Positions 61,863 through 64,000 of a DNA stretch of 64,000 nt are shown one piece after another (position 1 is the first letter of the stretch; each line of letters starts with the position of its first letter). Made by a program: the position numbers and the translations under genes. The notes beneath the pieces were generated by a model, which worked only from the letters and a program-made list of their open reading frames with translations, was not told the origin of the DNA and made no database searches. This DNA comes from CAJBVW01 sp964457335 (GTDB lineage Bacteria; Myxococcota_A; UBA796; SXON01): NCBI GenBank assembly GCA_964457335.1, contig CAYWGD010000003.1, positions 134,430 through 198,429 on the forward strand. Reading direction: 5' to 3'.

Positions 61863-62475
61863 GCGGGGTGTCCAGGCTCCGGAGCTGCCCGAAGAGGGCC
61901 ACGTCCGCGACCGTCCAGGGGCCCACCCACCCGGTCCCGGCGGCCGGCGCGCGCGCGTCGAGCGCGTCCAGGAGCGCGTCGAGGCGGGCCCAGCACGCCT
62001 CGGGGCCGGCGCGCCACACGTCCCGCGCGACGAGCGACCGCAGCACGCCCCGGCGGATGAGGCCCGGGATCAGGAGCTTCAGCGGGGCGGGCATCGACCC
62101 GAAGAACGACTCCTTCGTCCGCGGCCAGTTGTCGGCGTCGGCCCAGCGGGACGCGACGACGAAGCCGTTGAGCGAGGTGTCCGCGAGCTCCTCCCAGAGC
62201 CAGGACTCCGGCGTGGCGGCGAGGCGGCCCTCGGCCACGAGCCAGCGCAGGATCTCGGTCGAGTCGCGCACCGGGCGGCCGTCCACGAGCAGGACGGGCA
62301 CCTGGCCGGTGGGGTTGTGCGCGCGCCAGGAGTCGGGGCGGGCGCCGTGCCGCCGCTCGTAGGGGAGGCCCGCGAGGCGCAGCGCGCGGTGCACCTTGAG
62401 GCAGAACGGCGAGAAGGACTCGATGCCCGCGGTGGCGGAGGCGTCGGCGACTTCGCAGAGGACGAGGGAGGACAT
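61759..62475 (-). CDS. Glutathione S-transferase-like protein
   Basis: A 238-residue protein from the ATG at 62475. The N-terminal thioredoxin-like half reads SPFCLKVHRALRLAGLPYER, NPTGQVPVLLVDGRPVRDST and EILRWLV, which is the GST pattern including the cis-proline of QVPVLL. The C-terminal half is helical (WTVADVALFGQLRSL). It diverges from the WYL regulator gene, with two inverted repeats between them, so it is probably regulated by it. Its 3' end overlaps the convergent lipoprotein frame by about 104 bases. Confidence 0.88.
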   Translation of the reverse strand: MSSLVLCEVADASATAGIESFSPFCLKVHRALRLAGLPYERRHGARPDSWRAHNPTGQVPVLLVDGRPVRDSTEILRWLVAEGRLAATPESWLWEELADTSLNGFVVASRWADADNWPRTKESFFGSMPAPLKLLIPGLIRRGVLRSLVARDVWRAGPEACWARLDALLDALDARAPAAGTGWVGPWTVADVALFGQLRSLDTPLTPRQAEALRARRNLSAWIDGVDAATRAGVVRAA

Positions 62476-62514
62476 GGGGGCTCCGGGTTTCGGTGGACGC
62501 TGAGTAGCGCGGCG

Positions 62515-62538
62515 CTGCTGACACCCTGCTGTCAGCAG
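62515..62538. promoter_or_regulatory. Inverted repeat 1 between the GST and WYL-regulator genes
   Basis: Arms CTGCTGACA and TGTCAGCAG (9 bp, perfect) with a six-base spacer. Confidence 0.6.
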
Positions 62539-62553
62539 CGCGGGCTGAATCGA

Positions 62554-62585
62554 CATGCTCCTGCCAGCGTGGTGGCAGGAGCATG
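62554..62585. promoter_or_regulatory. Inverted repeat 2 between the GST and WYL-regulator genes
   Basis: Arms CATGCTCCTGCCA and TGGCAGGAGCATG (13 bp, perfect) with a six-base spacer, 36 bases before the regulator start. A likely operator for the WYL regulator. Confidence 0.7.
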
Positions 62586-62620
62586 GCAGCAGCCGCCGTG
62601 GGGCGGGTAGGCTCGGCGGC

Positions 62621-63346
62621 ATGCGACGCGCCGACCGCCTGTTCCAGATCGTCCACGTGCTGCGGGCGAGCCGCCTCCTGACCGCGCGGGAGCTCGCCGA
62701 CCGGCTCGGGGTGTCCGTGCGGACCGTGTACCGCGACGTCGACGACCTGCGCGCGAGCGGCGTGCGCATCGAGGGCGAGGCGGGCGTCGGCTACCGCCTC
62801 GCGCGGGACCACGAGCTCCCGCCGCTCGTGTTCGACGCGGAGGAGATCGAGGCGCTGGTGGTCGGCGTCCGGCTCGTGACCCGGGTGGGCGACCGCGACC
62901 TCGCCCTCGCGGCGCGGCGCGCGCTGGACAAGGTCGAGGCCGCCCTCCCCGCCGACCTGCGCGCCCGGCTCCAGGCCACCGCCGTGTTCGCCCCGACCTT
63001 CGATCCGGAGCTCGGCGTCTACGCGCATACGGGCGTGTTGCCCCCCGAGGACCCCGCCGGCGCCACGCTCCGACTGGCGCTGCGCGACCGCCGCCGCGTG
63101 CACATCTCCTACGCCGACGGCGAAGGCGCGCCGTCCGAGCGCGTGATCTGGCCGCTCGGCCTGTTCTGGTTCGGCCCGGCGTGGAGCGTCGGCGCGTGGT
63201 GCGAGCTCCGCGAGGGCTTCCGCGTGTTCCGGCTCGACCGCGTGCGGGCCGCGACGATGCTCGACGACCAGTACCCCGACCGCCCGGACCGCGACCTCGC
63301 CGCCCTCGTCGCGCAGAAGCGCGCGGAGGGGATGCGGAGGGGGTGA
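62621..63346 (+). CDS. HTH and WYL-domain transcriptional regulator (YafY type)
   Basis: A 241-residue protein from the ATG at 62621. The N-terminal winged helix (about 1-60) reads LFQIVHVLRASRLLTARELA and DRLGVSVRTVYRDVDDLRAS. The WYL region (about 140-215) has RLALRDRRRVHISYADGEG and VIWPLGLFWFGPAWSVGAW, then EGFRVFRLDRVRAATML. Proteins of this type sense a small ligand through the WYL domain. It diverges from the GST gene, its probable target. Confidence 0.9.
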   Translation: MRRADRLFQIVHVLRASRLLTARELADRLGVSVRTVYRDVDDLRASGVRIEGEAGVGYRLARDHELPPLVFDAEEIEALVVGVRLVTRVGDRDLALAARRALDKVEAALPADLRARLQATAVFAPTFDPELGVYAHTGVLPPEDPAGATLRLALRDRRRVHISYADGEGAPSERVIWPLGLFWFGPAWSVGAWCELREGFRVFRLDRVRAATMLDDQYPDRPDRDLAALVAQKRAEGMRRG

Positions 63347-63449
63347 GCGCGCCGACGGCCCCACGGCCGGCGGGCGGCACCCGCAACGGGCCGCTGGTGG
63401 AGCCGCGGCCGCGCCTGTCACCGCCGGCCGCGCCTCCCAGCGCCGCGCG

Positions 63450-64000
63450 CTACTCCCCCGCGATCTCCGCCATGTAGAACCCCTCCCGCTCCGCGTCGGG
63501 CCACACCGTGGCCTCGTGGAGCGGCTCCGCGACGCTCCGCACGAGCCGCTCGTTCTCCGCGAGCGTGAGCGCGCACGTCGCGTAGACCACCCGCCCGCCG
63601 TAGCCGCGCGCCTCCCGCAACAGCTGGGCCTGCGCGTCCGTCGGGAACCGCAGCTTCCAGCGGTTCTCGGGGTGCCGCCGCAACACGCCGGTCCCGGAGC
63701 AGGGCGCGTCGACGAGCACGAGATCGTAGCGCCCCTTCGGCGGGCCCACGCGGATGTCGAGCCGGGCCCGCGCCGCGCGCTTCAGGAGCTCGTCGAGCGC
63801 GTGCCGGCGCACGTCCCAGGCCTGCACCCGCGCGCCGAGCGCCGCGAGCGCGAGCGACTTCCCGCCCGCCCCGGCGCAGAGGTCGAGGATGCGGGCGCCG
63901 GCGAGCGTCGCGCCGCCTCCCTCCGCGGCGACACCCTCCCCACCACGGGGGGGGCGTTGAGCCTGTGAAGAAATCCCCCCGCCCGTGCCGTCGCCGTCTC
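63450..64000 (-). CDS. rsmB: RsmB-like rRNA (cytosine-C5) methyltransferase, C-terminal part (5' end outside window)
   Basis: The frame is open on the minus strand from the window end to the stop at 63450, giving about 183 residues. Motifs: ILDLCAGAGGKS (SAM binding), VQAWDVRRHAL, then DAPCSGTGVLRRHPENRW (motif IV with the release cysteine) and VYATCALTLAENE (motif VI with the catalytic cysteine). These fit the NOL1/NOP2/Sun family, which makes m5C in 16S rRNA. RsmB is the best guess; RsmF and others share these motifs. The last visible upstream residues are Gly/Pro-rich and less typical. Confidence 0.85.
   Translation of the reverse strand, partial: DGDGTGGGISSQAQRPPRGGEGVAAEGGGATLAGARILDLCAGAGGKSLALAALGARVQAWDVRRHALDELLKRAARARLDIRVGPPKGRYDLVLVDAPCSGTGVLRRHPENRWKLRFPTDAQAQLLREARGYGGRVVYATCALTLAENERLVRSVAEPLHEATVWPDAEREGFYMAEIAGE

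Overview
The window is very GC-rich DNA (above 70% G+C by eye) with strong third-position G/C, many GTG starts and many ATGA/GTGA stop-start overlaps. Lipoprotein signal peptides are frequent, there is a Ser/Thr kinase fused to a STAND-type ATPase and TPR region, a MYXO-CTERM-like tail on one lipoprotein, and two palindromic parS-like sites. Together these suggest a myxobacterial (Myxococcota, formerly Deltaproteobacteria) chromosome. A run of 100 N at 6513-6612 inside a tandem repeat shows that this is a scaffolded draft assembly. I saw no rRNA, tRNA, insertion sequence or CRISPR array.

Layout. 1-6.3 kb: end of a PlsB-like acyltransferase gene, a small membrane protein, a YbaK-type tRNA deacylase, a parS-like site, a long-form RmlA, a DEAD-box helicase, a secreted protein and an ankyrin protein. 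6.3-7.1 kb: non-coding, packed with repeats (a 53-bp palindromic tandem array broken by the gap, plus two dispersed repeat families, R1 and R2). 7.1-9.4 kb: thiC under a TPP riboswitch, diverging from a striking small gene that encodes a 19-residue unit repeated six times and more. 9.4-16.2 kb: multicopper oxidase, pentahaem cytochrome, lipoprotein and two transporters. 16.2-23 kb: topA, a Xer recombinase, a J-domain/TPR protein and a polytopic membrane protein. 23-27.2 kb: two B12-type radical SAM enzymes with a small protein, a 7Fe ferredoxin and a lipoprotein. 27.3-39 kb: an Nma111-like double protease, a broken PMP-type gene, a GAF protein, and a divergent pair of a winged-helix/STAND regulator and a kinase/ATPase/TPR protein. 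39.4-46.6 kb: a membrane protein, a rhodanese, and the prkA-yeaH-spoVR operon followed by an unknown gene and a ferredoxin.

46.6-58.5 kb: two SGNH hydrolases diverge from a tightly overlapped seven-gene operon that reads as a compact alginate pathway: an AGE-family (probable mannose-6-phosphate) isomerase, GDP-mannose dehydrogenase (AlgD), PilZ/membrane-fusion protein (Alg44), PL5-like lyase (AlgL), glycosyltransferase (Alg8), mannuronan C5-epimerase (AlgG) and mannose-1-phosphate guanylyltransferase. It contains hexose-phosphate interconversion, GDP-sugar supply, polymerisation with c-di-GMP control, epimerisation and trimming, but no outer-membrane exporter.

58.5-64 kb: an arginase-family enzyme, a TetR regulator diverging from a Cys-rich lipoprotein, a GST-like protein diverging from a WYL regulator across two clear inverted repeats, and the 3' part of an RsmB-like rRNA methyltransferase gene cut by the window end.

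The candidates I consider most novel are the 19-residue repeat peptide (8929-9372), the compact alginate operon, and the R1 repeat, which sits in the same orientation just after the stop codon of three different genes.
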